From Pseudomonadota bacterium (GTDB taxonomy: Bacteria; Pseudomonadota; Gammaproteobacteria; Burkholderiales; Burkholderiaceae), in NCBI GenBank assembly GCA_023441105.1, contig JAEZQX010000344.1, forward strand, positions 1 to 12,378: a stretch of 12,378 nucleotides of DNA, given 5' to 3'. Below are positions 1 to 7,095 of the stretch, piece after piece. The first letter of the stretch is position 1. Every line of letters begins with the position of its first letter. The notes under the pieces were generated by a model, which had not been told where the DNA came from, made no database searches, and saw only the letters and a list, made by a program, of their open reading frames with translations. Made by a program: the position numbers and the translations under genes.

Positions 1-1436
1 AGTGCAACAACTTCGAAGTCGTGAACATGGGCGTGATGGTCCCGTGCAGCGACATCCTGGCGATGGCCAAGAAGGAGAACGCGGACATCGTCGGCCTGTC
101 GGGCCTGATCACGCCGTCGCTCGAGGAAATGGCCCATGTCGCCGCCGAGATGGAGCGCGATCCGTACTTCCGCGAGCGCGGCATTCCGCTGCTGATCGGC
201 GGCGCCACCACCTCGCGGGTGCACACCGCCGTCAAGGTCGCGCCCCACTACTCCGGGCCGGTGATCTACGTCGCCGATGCCTCGCGCTCGGTGCCGGTCG
301 CCCAGGCGCTGGTGTCGGACGAGCAGAGGACGGAGTTCCTCGACAACCTCAAGATCGAGTACGAACGGGTCCGCGTGCAGCATGCGGCCAAGAAGGGCCC
401 GGACCTGCTGACGCTGCTGCAGGCGCGTGCCAACAAGCCGACGATCGACTGGCTGATGCCGGCCGACGACCGCCCCGGCCATCCCGGGGTGCATCCGGTT
501 GCGCGCTACCACCCGCCGCGGCCGAAGTTCATCGGCCGGCGCACCTTCAAGAATCACGACCTGGCCGAGATCGCCCGCTACATCGATTGGGGGCCGTTCT
601 TCCAGACCTGGGACCTGCATGGCGCCTACCCGAAGATTCTCGAGGACGAGCTGGTCGGTGAGTCCGCGCGCCGCGTGTTCGCCGACGGCAAGGCGATGCT
701 GCAGAAGATGATCGAGGGGCGCTGGCTGAGCGCGAGCGGCGTGGTCGCCTTCCTGCCGGCCAACTCGATCAACGAGGACGACATCGAGATCTATACCGAC
801 GACAGCCGCAGCGAGGTTGCCTTCGTCTGGCGCAACCTGCGCCAGCAGGTTGCCAAGCGCGAAGGCGTCGAGAACAAGTGCCTGGCCGACTACATCGCGC
901 CGCGCGCCATCGACGGCCGCCCGAGCGGCATCGCCGACTACATCGGCATGTTCGCGGTCACCGCCGGCCTCGGCATGGAGCGCAAGGAGAAAGAATTCGC
1001 CGCCCAGATGGACGACTATTCGGCCATCATGTTCAAGGGCCTCGCGGACCGGATGGCGGAAGCCTTCGCCGAATGCCTGCACGAACGGGTGCGCAAGGAC
1101 CTGTGGGGATATGCGCCGGAGGAACACTATGGCGTCGAAGACCTGGTCAAGGAGGCTTACCGCGGCATCCGCCCGGCTCCCGGCTATCCCGCCTGCCCCG
1201 AGCACACCATCAAGCGCCAGCTGTTCGACTACCTGCAGTGCGACGAGATCGGCATGACCCTGACCGACAGCCTGGCGATGATGCCGGCCTCGAGCGTCTC
1301 CGGCTTCTATTTCTCGCACCCGCAATCGAGCTACTTCAATGTCGGGCCCATCGGCGCCGACCAGATCAAGGACTACGCGGCGCGGTCGGGCCGGGACGAG
1401 AAGGACCTGCGCCGGGCGCTTTCGCAGTTGCTCTGA
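1..1436 (+). CDS. metH: Cobalamin-dependent methionine synthase, C-terminal part (5' end outside window)
   Basis: The frame is open from the window edge (first full codon at base 3) to TGA at 1434-1436, giving about 477 C-terminal residues of a protein usually near 1,200. MetH transfers a methyl group from methyltetrahydrofolate through cobalamin to homocysteine in the cytoplasm. The first ~130 residues are the end of the B12-binding domain, with SGLITPSLEEM (near base 100) and GGATTSRVHTAVK (near 199-237). The DxHxxG cobalamin-ligand motif must lie upstream. The rest is the AdoMet-dependent reactivation domain, including the RPAPGYPACP signature at about 1170-1199 and a C-terminal MMPASSVSGFYFSHPQS stretch. 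The reading frame is intact with no frameshift. It is a core metabolic gene unrelated to the pyridine pathway and marks the chromosomal flank. Identity is very secure. Confidence 0.97.
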   Translation, partial: CNNFEVVNMGVMVPCSDILAMAKKENADIVGLSGLITPSLEEMAHVAAEMERDPYFRERGIPLLIGGATTSRVHTAVKVAPHYSGPVIYVADASRSVPVAQALVSDEQRTEFLDNLKIEYERVRVQHAAKKGPDLLTLLQARANKPTIDWLMPADDRPGHPGVHPVARYHPPRPKFIGRRTFKNHDLAEIARYIDWGPFFQTWDLHGAYPKILEDELVGESARRVFADGKAMLQKMIEGRWLSASGVVAFLPANSINEDDIEIYTDDSRSEVAFVWRNLRQQVAKREGVENKCLADYIAPRAIDGRPSGIADYIGMFAVTAGLGMERKEKEFAAQMDDYSAIMFKGLADRMAEAFAECLHERVRKDLWGYAPEEHYGVEDLVKEAYRGIRPAPGYPACPEHTIKRQLFDYLQCDEIGMTLTDSLAMMPASSVSGFYFSHPQSSYFNVGPIGADQIKDYAARSGRDEKDLRRALSQLL

Positions 1437-1456
1437 GCCGCCCCGGAGGGGGCGGC
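1437..1456 (+). terminator. Perfect 8-bp GC hairpin directly after metH
   Basis: GCCGCCCC (1437-1444) and GGGGCGGC (1449-1456) form a perfect stem with a GGAG loop, starting one base after the metH stop codon. No T-run follows, so it is not a textbook intrinsic terminator. It could still pause polymerase or protect the 3' end of the mRNA. The position supports a terminator role; the missing T-tract weakens it. Confidence 0.5.
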
Positions 1457-1473
1457 GAGGCGGCCGGCATCGG

Positions 1474-1620
1474 CTAGCTGTTGCCTACCGTCCGGGCGAT
1501 GTCGACGACCAGCGCCCGGAACCAGTGATGCAACCGGCTGCGCTGCGTGCGTTCGTGCCACAGCGCCACGTTGCGAACCCGCGGCAGGCGCTGCCTGAGC
1601 GCCACGGTCGACGCCGCCGC
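1474..1620 (-). pseudogene. C-terminal remnant of a LysR-type transcriptional regulator
   Basis: On the minus strand, the frame ending at TAG (1474-1476) encodes a 43-residue tail from 1605 downward. It contains VRNVALWHERTQRSRLH followed by HWFRALVVDIAR. An LWHERxxxSxxHxWxR pattern followed by a hydrophobic helix is typical of the extreme C-terminus of LysR-family effector-binding domains. Upstream, the frame becomes a low-information proline/alanine stretch and then meets the picR promoter. There is no room for the roughly 250 residues of DNA-binding and effector domains. I infer that the original gene faced metH and lost its 5' part when the neighbouring DNA arrived. The match is by pattern recognition; the exact break point within about 1606-1645 is uncertain. 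Confidence 0.65.
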
Positions 1621-1646
1621 CGGGGGCCGGCCCACGCTGCCGGGGA

Positions 1647-1663
1647 TATAATCAGTGTACCTA
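1647..1663 (+). promoter_or_regulatory. picR promoter -10 box with operator-like half palindrome
   Basis: TATAAT at 1647-1652 is a perfect sigma70 -10 hexamer. At the expected distance upstream the DNA is GC-only and shows no -35 box, so the promoter may be weak or need help. TCAGTGTACCTA at 1652-1663 begins on the last base of the -10 box. Its left arm and core match the TCAGT-NN-ACTGA operators found between picB and the transporter gene, while the right arm is degenerate. A further partial copy, with core GTACAC and end CGA, lies at 1676-1687. A start site near 1659 would leave a leader of about 28 nt before the ATG at 1687. This arrangement suggests that the MarR protein represses itself. 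Confidence 0.6.
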
Positions 1664-1686
1664 CTAATTCAGCGGAACGTACACCG

Positions 1687-2211
1687 ATGTCAGGCGTGGC
1701 TCGAAGGCCCAGGGCAGCGAAGCAGAGCATGGCCGAAGTCATCGAGTTCGATCCGACCAAGCAGGTGCTCTGGTCGCGGCCGGGCTTCCTGGTCCGACGC
1801 CTGAACCAGATCCACTACGCGCTCTTCTTCGAGGAGTGCAAGTCGCAGAACATCACCCCGGTCCAGTACGGGATCCTCACCGCGCTGTCATTGCGGCCCT
1901 GGCTGGATCAGACCGAGATCGGGGCGGAGCTCGGGCTGGACCGGACCACCACCGCCGACGTCATCAAGCGCCTGCAGGAAAGGGGGCTGGTGGAGCGACG
2001 CGTCAATCCGGCCGACCGCCGCTCGCGCCAGGCCTTGATCACCAAGGAAGGGCTGCGCCTGATGGGCCTGCTCCAGAACGGGATGATGCGCGCGCAGCGC
2101 CGCCTGCTCGAGCCGCTCACGCCGCGCAACCGCGAGATCTTCATGAAGCTGCTGTCGCAGCTGGTCGAGGCCAACAACCACTACAGTCGCGCGACGCTGC
2201 GCGCGCTGTAG
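1687..2211 (+). CDS. picR: MarR-family transcriptional repressor of the pic cluster (PicR/NicR-like)
   Basis: This is a 174-residue cytoplasmic DNA-binding protein. A helical dimerisation segment (about residues 30-58) precedes a winged helix: DQTEIGAELGL (74-84), recognition helix DRTTTADVIKRLQERGLV (85-102) and the wing RRVNPADRRSR (104-114), with the D-x-R-x-R-type signature of MarR proteins. C-terminal helices (about 123-168) complete the dimer interface. I chose the ATG at 1687 because it fits the TATAAT box 35 bp upstream. An ATG at 1729 (MAEVIEF) would give a 160-residue protein, closer to the family norm, and neither start has a strong ribosome site. Its neighbours and the repeated palindromes suggest a pathway repressor. 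In A. faecalis, PicR is reported to release DNA on binding 6-hydroxypicolinate; the ligand here is inferred. Its stop lies 14 bp from the convergent picF stop. Confidence 0.85.
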   Translation: MSGVARRPRAAKQSMAEVIEFDPTKQVLWSRPGFLVRRLNQIHYALFFEECKSQNITPVQYGILTALSLRPWLDQTEIGAELGLDRTTTADVIKRLQERGLVERRVNPADRRSRQALITKEGLRLMGLLQNGMMRAQRRLLEPLTPRNREIFMKLLSQLVEANNHYSRATLRAL

Positions 2212-2234
2212 CGGTCAGCGCCGGGTCAGCGCGC
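2201..2234. terminator. Possible bidirectional terminator stem between convergent picR and picF
   Basis: GCGCGCTG (2201-2208) and CAGCGCGC (2227-2234) are a perfect 8-bp inverted repeat around an 18-base loop. The arms run into both stop codons (picR TAG 2209-2211; picF stop 2226-2228). A competing shorter stem, GCGCT (2203-2207) with AGCGC (2217-2221), is also possible. There is no T-run on either strand, and the arms are partly coding, so this may be chance in GC-rich DNA. Confidence 0.3.
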
Positions 2235-2864
2235 CGCGGCGACCAGTGCCAGCGCTTCGTCCCGGTTCATGACGGCGGCGTACTTCTGGCGCATGTCGAA
2301 CAGGTTTGCCTCGTGCGGGCCGAGGGCACGGTCGCCCACGCAGTCGGCGAGCACCAGCGGCCGGAATCCCCAGCACATCGCGTCGACCACGCTCGCGCGG
2401 ACGCAGCCGCTGGTCACCGCGCCCGCCACCAGCAGCGTCTTGACGCCCCGCTCGGTGAGCCACGGCGCAAGCTGGGTCCCGAAGAACGCCGACGGGACGG
2501 TCTTGCGCACCACCAGCTCGCCCGGCTGCGGCGCCAGCTCAGCGACGATGGCGCTGGCCGGATCGTCTTCCTTGAGCGCCAGCAGGCCGGGGACCTTCAG
2601 CGTGAAGACGTTGCGGTCCGAGTCGTCGTCGGCAAACACGATGCGGGTGTGCGCGATCGGCCAGCGCCGTTCCCGGGCGGCCGCGAGCAGGGTGACGGTC
2701 TTCTCGATGGCCGGCCGGATGTTGCCGCCGCCGAACATGTCGGGATCGGCAAAGCTGTTGACGAAATCGACGATCAGCAGCCCGTAGGGCGGCTGGGGCT
2801 CGAAGGAGTTGCCGAAGCCCTGGCGCTCGTAGGTGCCGACTTCCTCCCGGTTGCCGGCGTTCAT
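2226..2864 (-). CDS. picF: Maleamate amidohydrolase (isochorismatase-like cysteine hydrolase)
   Basis: This 212-residue cytoplasmic enzyme hydrolyses maleamate to maleate and ammonia, releasing the ring nitrogen for assimilation. It has the isochorismatase/nicotinamidase fold with the Asp-Lys-Cys triad visible: D33 in LLIVDFVNSF, K121 in VVRKTVPSAFF and C154 in GAVTSGCVRAS. The N-terminal GFGN and the FADPDMFGGGNI stretch resemble NicF-type maleamate amidases more than pyrazinamidases or true isochorismatases. The start at 2864 is fixed by a 4-base ATGA overlap with the end of picD, which implies translational coupling. It is the last gene of the minus-strand operon. Another C-N hydrolase of the superfamily is possible from sequence alone, but adjacency to the dioxygenase, deformylase and isomerase makes maleamate the expected substrate. 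Confidence 0.9.
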   Translation of the reverse strand: MNAGNREEVGTYERQGFGNSFEPQPPYGLLIVDFVNSFADPDMFGGGNIRPAIEKTVTLLAAARERRWPIAHTRIVFADDDSDRNVFTLKVPGLLALKEDDPASAIVAELAPQPGELVVRKTVPSAFFGTQLAPWLTERGVKTLLVAGAVTSGCVRASVVDAMCWGFRPLVLADCVGDRALGPHEANLFDMRQKYAAVMNRDEALALVAAAR

Positions 2865-3904
2865 CGCGCGCCTCCATCCAGGACCTTGCCGTCGCGGACG
2901 ACCACGTCGTCGTCGATGCTCACCGTGCAGCCACGCAGCGGAATGTCGATGTGGCAGGCCGTGGCCCGGCTGCCGCCGGCTTCGTTGTTCGGCCCCAGGG
3001 AGAACAGGAAGTTGCCCTCGAAGGCCCGCGCATCCATGGCGATCGAATCCTCCTTGTCGTACAGCCACAGGGTCGACCAGCGGGCGCGGGGCTGCAAGCC
3101 CCAGCCGATGTGCGAGATGGCATAGCCCTCGGGATCGTTGAAGCTGGCCATGTACTCGCGCAGCAGCTCCGCGTCGAGTCCGCCCTCGATGCGGGTGGCG
3201 TAGCCGTTCTCGACCGTCAACCTGATCGGCTCGCTGACGAACGACTTCTGCGGCAGCAGGATGTCGCCGCGGTCGATCACGATCGTGCCGTTGGCCCCGC
3301 CCTCGTTGGGGAAGGTGAACAGGAAGCCGCTCGGCCAGTGGTCCCAGCGCCCGGGTTCGTCGACGAAGCCGTATTCGCTGATCACCGGAAACTCACCCAG
3401 CGGGAAGCGGATCTCGGTGCCGGCCCGCGAGACCACCTGCATGCGCCTGGCCTTCGCCAGCCGCTCGGCCGCCGCCTTGACCCGGACGCGGTCGGCAGCG
3501 GTGGGCAGGCAGCGGACCAGCACCTCGGGCGGCTCGATGGCCAGCAGGATCTTGGTGCCGGACTCGAGGATCTCCTGCTGCTCCGGCGAGAAGAGCAGGG
3601 TCATCAGGTCGAGCACCAGGTCGCTGGCCTTCAACGCGGCCATGGCGGCGCGGTTGCCGGTCAGTGGCGTGGTTCCGAGGTAGGCCAGCGGGTCGCGGCT
3701 GAGGGATTTCTCCGCGTTGACCGGCGGCAGGTCGAGGCGGTTGAGGATCGCACCCGCTTCCTGGACCGCCACCTGCGCCGCGCGCAGCGTCTGCGGATGG
3801 GTCGCGGCGCCGGTCAGGATGGTGACCGTCTGGCCGGGCTCGAGCCGGGAAAGCTCGAGCACCTGGCGCCAGGCCTTGATGAGTTGATAGTCGCTTACCG
3901 GCAT
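2861..3904 (-). CDS. picD: 2,5-dihydroxypyridine 5,6-dioxygenase (NicX family)
   Basis: This 347-residue cytoplasmic non-heme Fe(II) enzyme opens 2,5-dihydroxypyridine between C5 and C6 to give N-formylmaleamate. It belongs to the NicX family, which shares its fold with M29 aminopeptidases rather than classical ring-cleavage dioxygenases. The iron ligands I recall for NicX (His265, His318, Asp320) fall at exactly the same numbers here: H265 in ISHIGWG, and H318 and D320 in ACHIDIP. S302 in FSLGPNN is also present. Length is essentially that of NicX (about 350). The ATG at 3904 has an AGGAG ribosome site, and the 3' end overlaps picF by 4 bases. A 43-bp gap separates it from picE. No anomaly is seen. 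NicX and PicD are equivalent names for this step. Confidence 0.93.
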   Translation of the reverse strand: MPVSDYQLIKAWRQVLELSRLEPGQTVTILTGAATHPQTLRAAQVAVQEAGAILNRLDLPPVNAEKSLSRDPLAYLGTTPLTGNRAAMAALKASDLVLDLMTLLFSPEQQEILESGTKILLAIEPPEVLVRCLPTAADRVRVKAAAERLAKARRMQVVSRAGTEIRFPLGEFPVISEYGFVDEPGRWDHWPSGFLFTFPNEGGANGTIVIDRGDILLPQKSFVSEPIRLTVENGYATRIEGGLDAELLREYMASFNDPEGYAISHIGWGLQPRARWSTLWLYDKEDSIAMDARAFEGNFLFSLGPNNEAGGSRATACHIDIPLRGCTVSIDDDVVVRDGKVLDGGAR

Positions 3905-3947
3905 GGATCGCTCCTCTAGAGTTCGGCTTCCGGATTCGGATTGCGGT

Positions 3948-4772
3948 TCAGGCGATGGACGCCCCGAGGAATTGGCCGAAGGCGCGGTAGAAACCTTCCT
4001 CGTTGTCGTACGGAATCATGTGGCCGGCGCCGGCCACCCGCACGTGCGAGCAGTCGGGCAGCAGCCCCGCGATCTCCGCGACGTCTTCCGGGCTCACCAC
4101 GTCCCCGCGTTCCGCGGTCATCAGCAGCACCGGTACCGTCACCCGCGGCAGGTCGGCGTGGAAGTCGTCGGTGTGGAAGCCCTCGAAACTCGCGAGGATG
4201 GCGCGCTCGTCGCAGGTGTGCAGCCACTCGGCCCGCGTGCGGAGGTGCTCTTCGCTCCAGGTGGGGCAGAAGCGCCGCATGCCTTCGGCATCGATGCCGG
4301 CGCGCGCGAGCGCCATGGAGTCGACATACCAGTCGAGCTTGGCGGGATAGCGGCGGCGGCCGGGGCCGGAAGTCGGCGGATCGACCATCACCAGCCGGGT
4401 CAGTCCGGCGGGCTGCCGTGCCGCCGCGCGCGCGCCGATACGCCCGCCCATCGAATGGCCGACCAGGCTGTAGCGCTCGAGGCCGAGCGCCGCGGCGAAT
4501 GCGACCACGTCGGCGGCCTGGGCCTCCAGGCTGTAGTCGAGCGATGCGGATGCATCCGACAGGCCGCGGCCGCGGACGTCGAGGACGTAGGTGTCGAACT
4601 CGCGGCCGAGGCGCTCGCCGACGAAGCCCCAGGTGATCGCCGGGCTGGTGATGCCGGGGATGAGGATCACGGCATCGCGTTCGGTGCGGCGCCCGGACGC
4701 GCCGCCGTAGCGCAGGTAGTGCTGGCGGATGCCGTTGGCGTGGAGGTGGGCGCCGTAGAGGAGATTGCTCAT
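3948..4772 (-). CDS. picE: N-formylmaleamate deformylase (alpha/beta hydrolase, NicD-like)
   Basis: This 274-residue alpha/beta hydrolase removes formate from N-formylmaleamate to give maleamate. An oxyanion-region ILIPGITSP (36-44) is followed by the nucleophile elbow VGHSMGG with S107, the acid D131 in VMVDPPTSG and the base H251 in GAGHMIPYD. The spacing S-24-D-120-H is the same as the Ser101-Asp125-His245 triad I recall for Pseudomonas putida NicD. VLDVRGRGLSD is the usual strand-4 segment of the family. The start at 4772 (MSNLLYG) follows a GGGAGAAG ribosome site located in the 17-bp gap after picG. A longer open frame upstream of this ATG is only the shadow of picG. The substrate is inferred from the family resemblance together with operon position. 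Confidence 0.9.
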   Translation of the reverse strand: MSNLLYGAHLHANGIRQHYLRYGGASGRRTERDAVILIPGITSPAITWGFVGERLGREFDTYVLDVRGRGLSDASASLDYSLEAQAADVVAFAAALGLERYSLVGHSMGGRIGARAAARQPAGLTRLVMVDPPTSGPGRRRYPAKLDWYVDSMALARAGIDAEGMRRFCPTWSEEHLRTRAEWLHTCDERAILASFEGFHTDDFHADLPRVTVPVLLMTAERGDVVSPEDVAEIAGLLPDCSHVRVAGAGHMIPYDNEEGFYRAFGQFLGASIA

Positions 4773-4789
4773 CGGAAGTCTTCTCCCTT

Positions 4790-5542
4790 TCAGTACGCGC
4801 CGGAGAGGAGCGCGCCGGCGCCCGGCACCACCGGCTCCAGCCCCAGCGCCTTGAGCATCGCGTAGGTGGTGGCCACCGCCGCGGTGATCACCGGCTTGTT
4901 GGTCATCGCCTCGACCTTGGCGATCGCCTGCAGCGACGGCATCTGGACGCAGGCCGACAGGACGATGGCATCGGCCTCGCGGAAGTTCAGGCCCGACACG
5001 ATCTCCGGCAGCCGCGCCGGGTCGTGGCGTCCGACCTCGAGGTTGTCCGGGATCTCCAGCGCCCGATGGTCGATCACCTCGTAGCCTTCGCTGCCGATGT
5101 AGTCGACGACCAGCTTGGTCAGCGGCTTCATGTAGGGCGCCACCACCACGATGCGCTTGGCGCCGACGATGCCCAGCGCGTCCACCAGCGCCCCGGCGCT
5201 GGTGATGACCGGCGCCGTGGCGCCGTTCTCGACGGTGCGTCCGTGCAGCCGCTTCTCGGACACGCGGTGATAGCCGTGGCCCATGGCCATGATGGCCACC
5301 AGGCAGGCATAGCCCAGCACGTCGACCCGCGCATCGCTCAGCTCGGTCGCGCAGCGGTCGGATTCGGCGTCCATCGCCGCTAGCTCTTCCTTCACCACCT
5401 TCTTCATGCGCATGCGGCTCGAATGGAAGGTGAACCGCTCCGGCCGGATCTGCAGGCGGGCGTTCAGCATGGCCGGGATCTCGGTCTCCATGGTGGTGTT
5501 GGAGCTCGGGACGATCTGGCCGATTCGGTAGGTCTTCTGCAT
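4790..5542 (-). CDS. picG: Maleate cis-trans isomerase (Asp/Glu racemase superfamily, NicE-like)
   Basis: This 250-residue protein is the length of NicE-type maleate isomerases. It converts maleate to fumarate, the exit point into the TCA cycle. It starts RIGQIVPSSNTTMETEIP, the substrate-binding N-terminal segment of the family. It has the two catalytic cysteines, C80 in GYACLVAIM and C198 in LSACVQMPS; their 118-residue separation equals that of Cys82/Cys200 that I recall from the P. putida S16 enzyme. A conserved NGATAPVITSAGA stretch lies at 106-118. The ATG at 5542 has an AAGGAG ribosome site in the 32-bp gap after picC. Arylmalonate decarboxylase and Asp/Glu racemase are relatives, but the motif set and pathway context favour maleate isomerase. 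Confidence 0.93.
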   Translation of the reverse strand: MQKTYRIGQIVPSSNTTMETEIPAMLNARLQIRPERFTFHSSRMRMKKVVKEELAAMDAESDRCATELSDARVDVLGYACLVAIMAMGHGYHRVSEKRLHGRTVENGATAPVITSAGALVDALGIVGAKRIVVVAPYMKPLTKLVVDYIGSEGYEVIDHRALEIPDNLEVGRHDPARLPEIVSGLNFREADAIVLSACVQMPSLQAIAKVEAMTNKPVITAAVATTYAMLKALGLEPVVPGAGALLSGAY

Positions 5543-5574
5543 GGTCTTGTTTCTCCTTGATCGGGCTCGGCTGT

Positions 5575-6537
5575 TCAGAGCTTGAACAGGCGCTTGGCGT
5601 TGCCGTGGCATACCAGCTCGCGGGCACGCTCGTCCAGCGGTGCCTCCTCGATGAACTTGGCGGCGATGGCGGTCGATTCGTAAGGGTAGTCCACCGAGAA
5701 CATGACGGCTTCCGCGCCCATTTCGGCGACCGCCCCGGCGACCGTCGCGCCGGAGCAGACGCCGGAGGTGGTGATGACGATGTTGCTGCCGATGTACTCC
5801 GACGGCGCGCGCTCCAGGCGCACGCCGTGCGGATAGACCGCGAACCGGCTGTCGAAGCGCCAGCGCTGGAAGGGCAGGCCTTCGCCCATGTGGCCGAGGA
5901 TCACGGTGAGGCGGGGGAAGCGGTCGAAGACCCCGCCGAACAGCAGCCGCAGCGCGTGGCTGGCGGTCTCCACGCCCCAGCCCCAGGTGGCGCCGACCAT
6001 CTCCGGATGACCGCCGTAGGCATGCGGCACCTGGAAGGGGTCGATCGGATGCAGGTAGAGCGGCACGTCCAGGGCCTGCATCCGCTCCCAGAACGGATCG
6101 TAGGCGCGGTCGTCGTAGTAGCTGCCGAGCGTATGGCCGTTGACCAGGGCTCCCTTGAAGCCGAGCTGGCGCACCGCCCGCTCCAGCTCCTTGGCGGCCT
6201 GCAGAGGATCGTGCATCGAGAGGTGGGCGAATGCGCCGTAGCGGGTCGGATGCCGGGCCACCTGGGCGGCGAGGAAGTCGTTGTTCTCCTGCGCCTTGCG
6301 CTGGGCCACCGCCGGATCCGTCTCGCCCTGCACGCCCGGGCCGGTCTGCGACAGGATGACGTAGTCGATGCCCGCCTCGTCCATCTCGCGCAGGCGGAAC
6401 TCGTCGAAATCGCTCAACCGGCTGCCGAGGTATTTCGCCAGCTCCGCGGGAATGTGCTGGATGAATGCCCGCGAATAGTCGGCGAAACCGGGGGCGGTGT
6501 AGTGTTCCTCAAAGGCGATCTTGCGGATTCTGTTCAT
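5575..6537 (-). CDS. picC: 3,6-dihydroxypicolinate decarboxylase (amidohydrolase-2 family)
   Basis: This 320-residue TIM-barrel protein of the amidohydrolase-2 family is related to gamma-resorcylate and 2,3-dihydroxybenzoate decarboxylases. Likely metal-site residues are E10 and H12 in FEEHYTAP, H163 in LYLHPIDP, H216 in ILGHMGEG and D283 in FSVDYPYES. I recall His163 and His216 being reported as essential in PicC of A. faecalis, which fits this numbering. The proposed reaction is non-oxidative loss of CO2 from 3,6-dihydroxypicolinate to give 2,5-dihydroxypyridine. It links the PicB hydroxylase genes upstream to the dioxygenase downstream, which is the strongest argument for picolinate over nicotinate as the pathway entry. 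The start at 6537 has only a weak ribosome site, so translation may depend on coupling with the preceding gene (26-bp gap). A benzoate-type decarboxylase is the alternative reading. Confidence 0.87.
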   Translation of the reverse strand: MNRIRKIAFEEHYTAPGFADYSRAFIQHIPAELAKYLGSRLSDFDEFRLREMDEAGIDYVILSQTGPGVQGETDPAVAQRKAQENNDFLAAQVARHPTRYGAFAHLSMHDPLQAAKELERAVRQLGFKGALVNGHTLGSYYDDRAYDPFWERMQALDVPLYLHPIDPFQVPHAYGGHPEMVGATWGWGVETASHALRLLFGGVFDRFPRLTVILGHMGEGLPFQRWRFDSRFAVYPHGVRLERAPSEYIGSNIVITTSGVCSGATVAGAVAEMGAEAVMFSVDYPYESTAIAAKFIEEAPLDERARELVCHGNAKRLFKL

Positions 6538-6563
6538 GGCGTTCCGATAGGGTGGTGCCGGCC

Positions 6564-7082
6564 TCAGACGGGATAGACGAGGTCGTTGGCGAGGATGTTG
6601 GTGTCGTGCACCACCTGCCGCTCGGCGAGCTTCAGGCGGCCGTCGAGCCGCAGGAAGCGGTCGTGGTAGGTGCCGGCCAGGTGCAGGGTGGTGGGGCCTT
6701 CCACCAGCGTCTGCATCAGCAGGAAGGCGGTCTGCGCCCGGATGCCGTCCGCGCCCTCGGCGATGACGCGGGTGTTGCTCAGCACGTGCAGCATGTAGCG
6801 CGGCGCGAACATCTGGGTGCGCGAGATCGCCACCGCCCGGTCGCGCATCATCGCCCGGCCTTCGGCGTAGACCAGGCCGACCGGCAGCCCCAGCTCCGCA
6901 TTCTCGCGGCTGGTGACCCGATAGAGCGCGTCGTCGGTGAAGTAGTCCGGCCATGACTCGATGTCGTTGGCATCGAGGGTGGCGCAATAGTCGCTGTTGA
7001 ATTCCTCGATCTCCCGGCGCAGCTCGCGCGCCAGGGCGGGATCGATGGTGCGTGCCCGGTTGAGGGCGTAGTCGTTCTTCAT
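6564..7082 (-). CDS. picB: Rieske oxygenase small (beta) subunit, 6-hydroxypicolinate 3-monooxygenase component
   Basis: This 172-residue protein has the pattern of ring-hydroxylating oxygenase beta subunits (NTF2-like, alpha+beta barrel). A helical start ending in EEIEEFNSDYCATLDAND-like sequence is followed by WPDYFTDDALYRVTSREN, then MMRDRAVAISRTQMFAPRYMLHVLSNTRV and a C-terminal TYHDRFLRLDGRLKLAERQVVHD. It has no cofactor ligands; in this family the subunit is structural and assembles with the alpha subunit as a hexamer. It follows the large-subunit gene after only 13 bp, with a GAGGG ribosome site inside that gap. Function is assigned from its partner: the holoenzyme probably hydroxylates 6-hydroxypicolinate at C3. 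The numbered subunit name is left open because I am not certain how the reference cluster numbers its components. Confidence 0.87.
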   Translation of the reverse strand: MKNDYALNRARTIDPALARELRREIEEFNSDYCATLDANDIESWPDYFTDDALYRVTSRENAELGLPVGLVYAEGRAMMRDRAVAISRTQMFAPRYMLHVLSNTRVIAEGADGIRAQTAFLLMQTLVEGPTTLHLAGTYHDRFLRLDGRLKLAERQVVHDTNILANDLVYPV

Positions 7083-7095
7083 GTCGGTCGCGCCC

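Noticed and set aside
2951..3919. 322-codon plus-strand open frame opposite picD
   Set aside because: PicD on the minus strand has its iron ligands at the family positions; the plus frame shows no family features.
5575..6537. Reading the amidohydrolase as a 5-carboxyvanillate or gamma-resorcylate decarboxylase of lignin/benzoate catabolism
   Set aside because: The fold is shared, but the gene lies between a hydroxylase system and a 2,5-dihydroxypyridine pathway, and no aromatic ring-cleavage gene is present.
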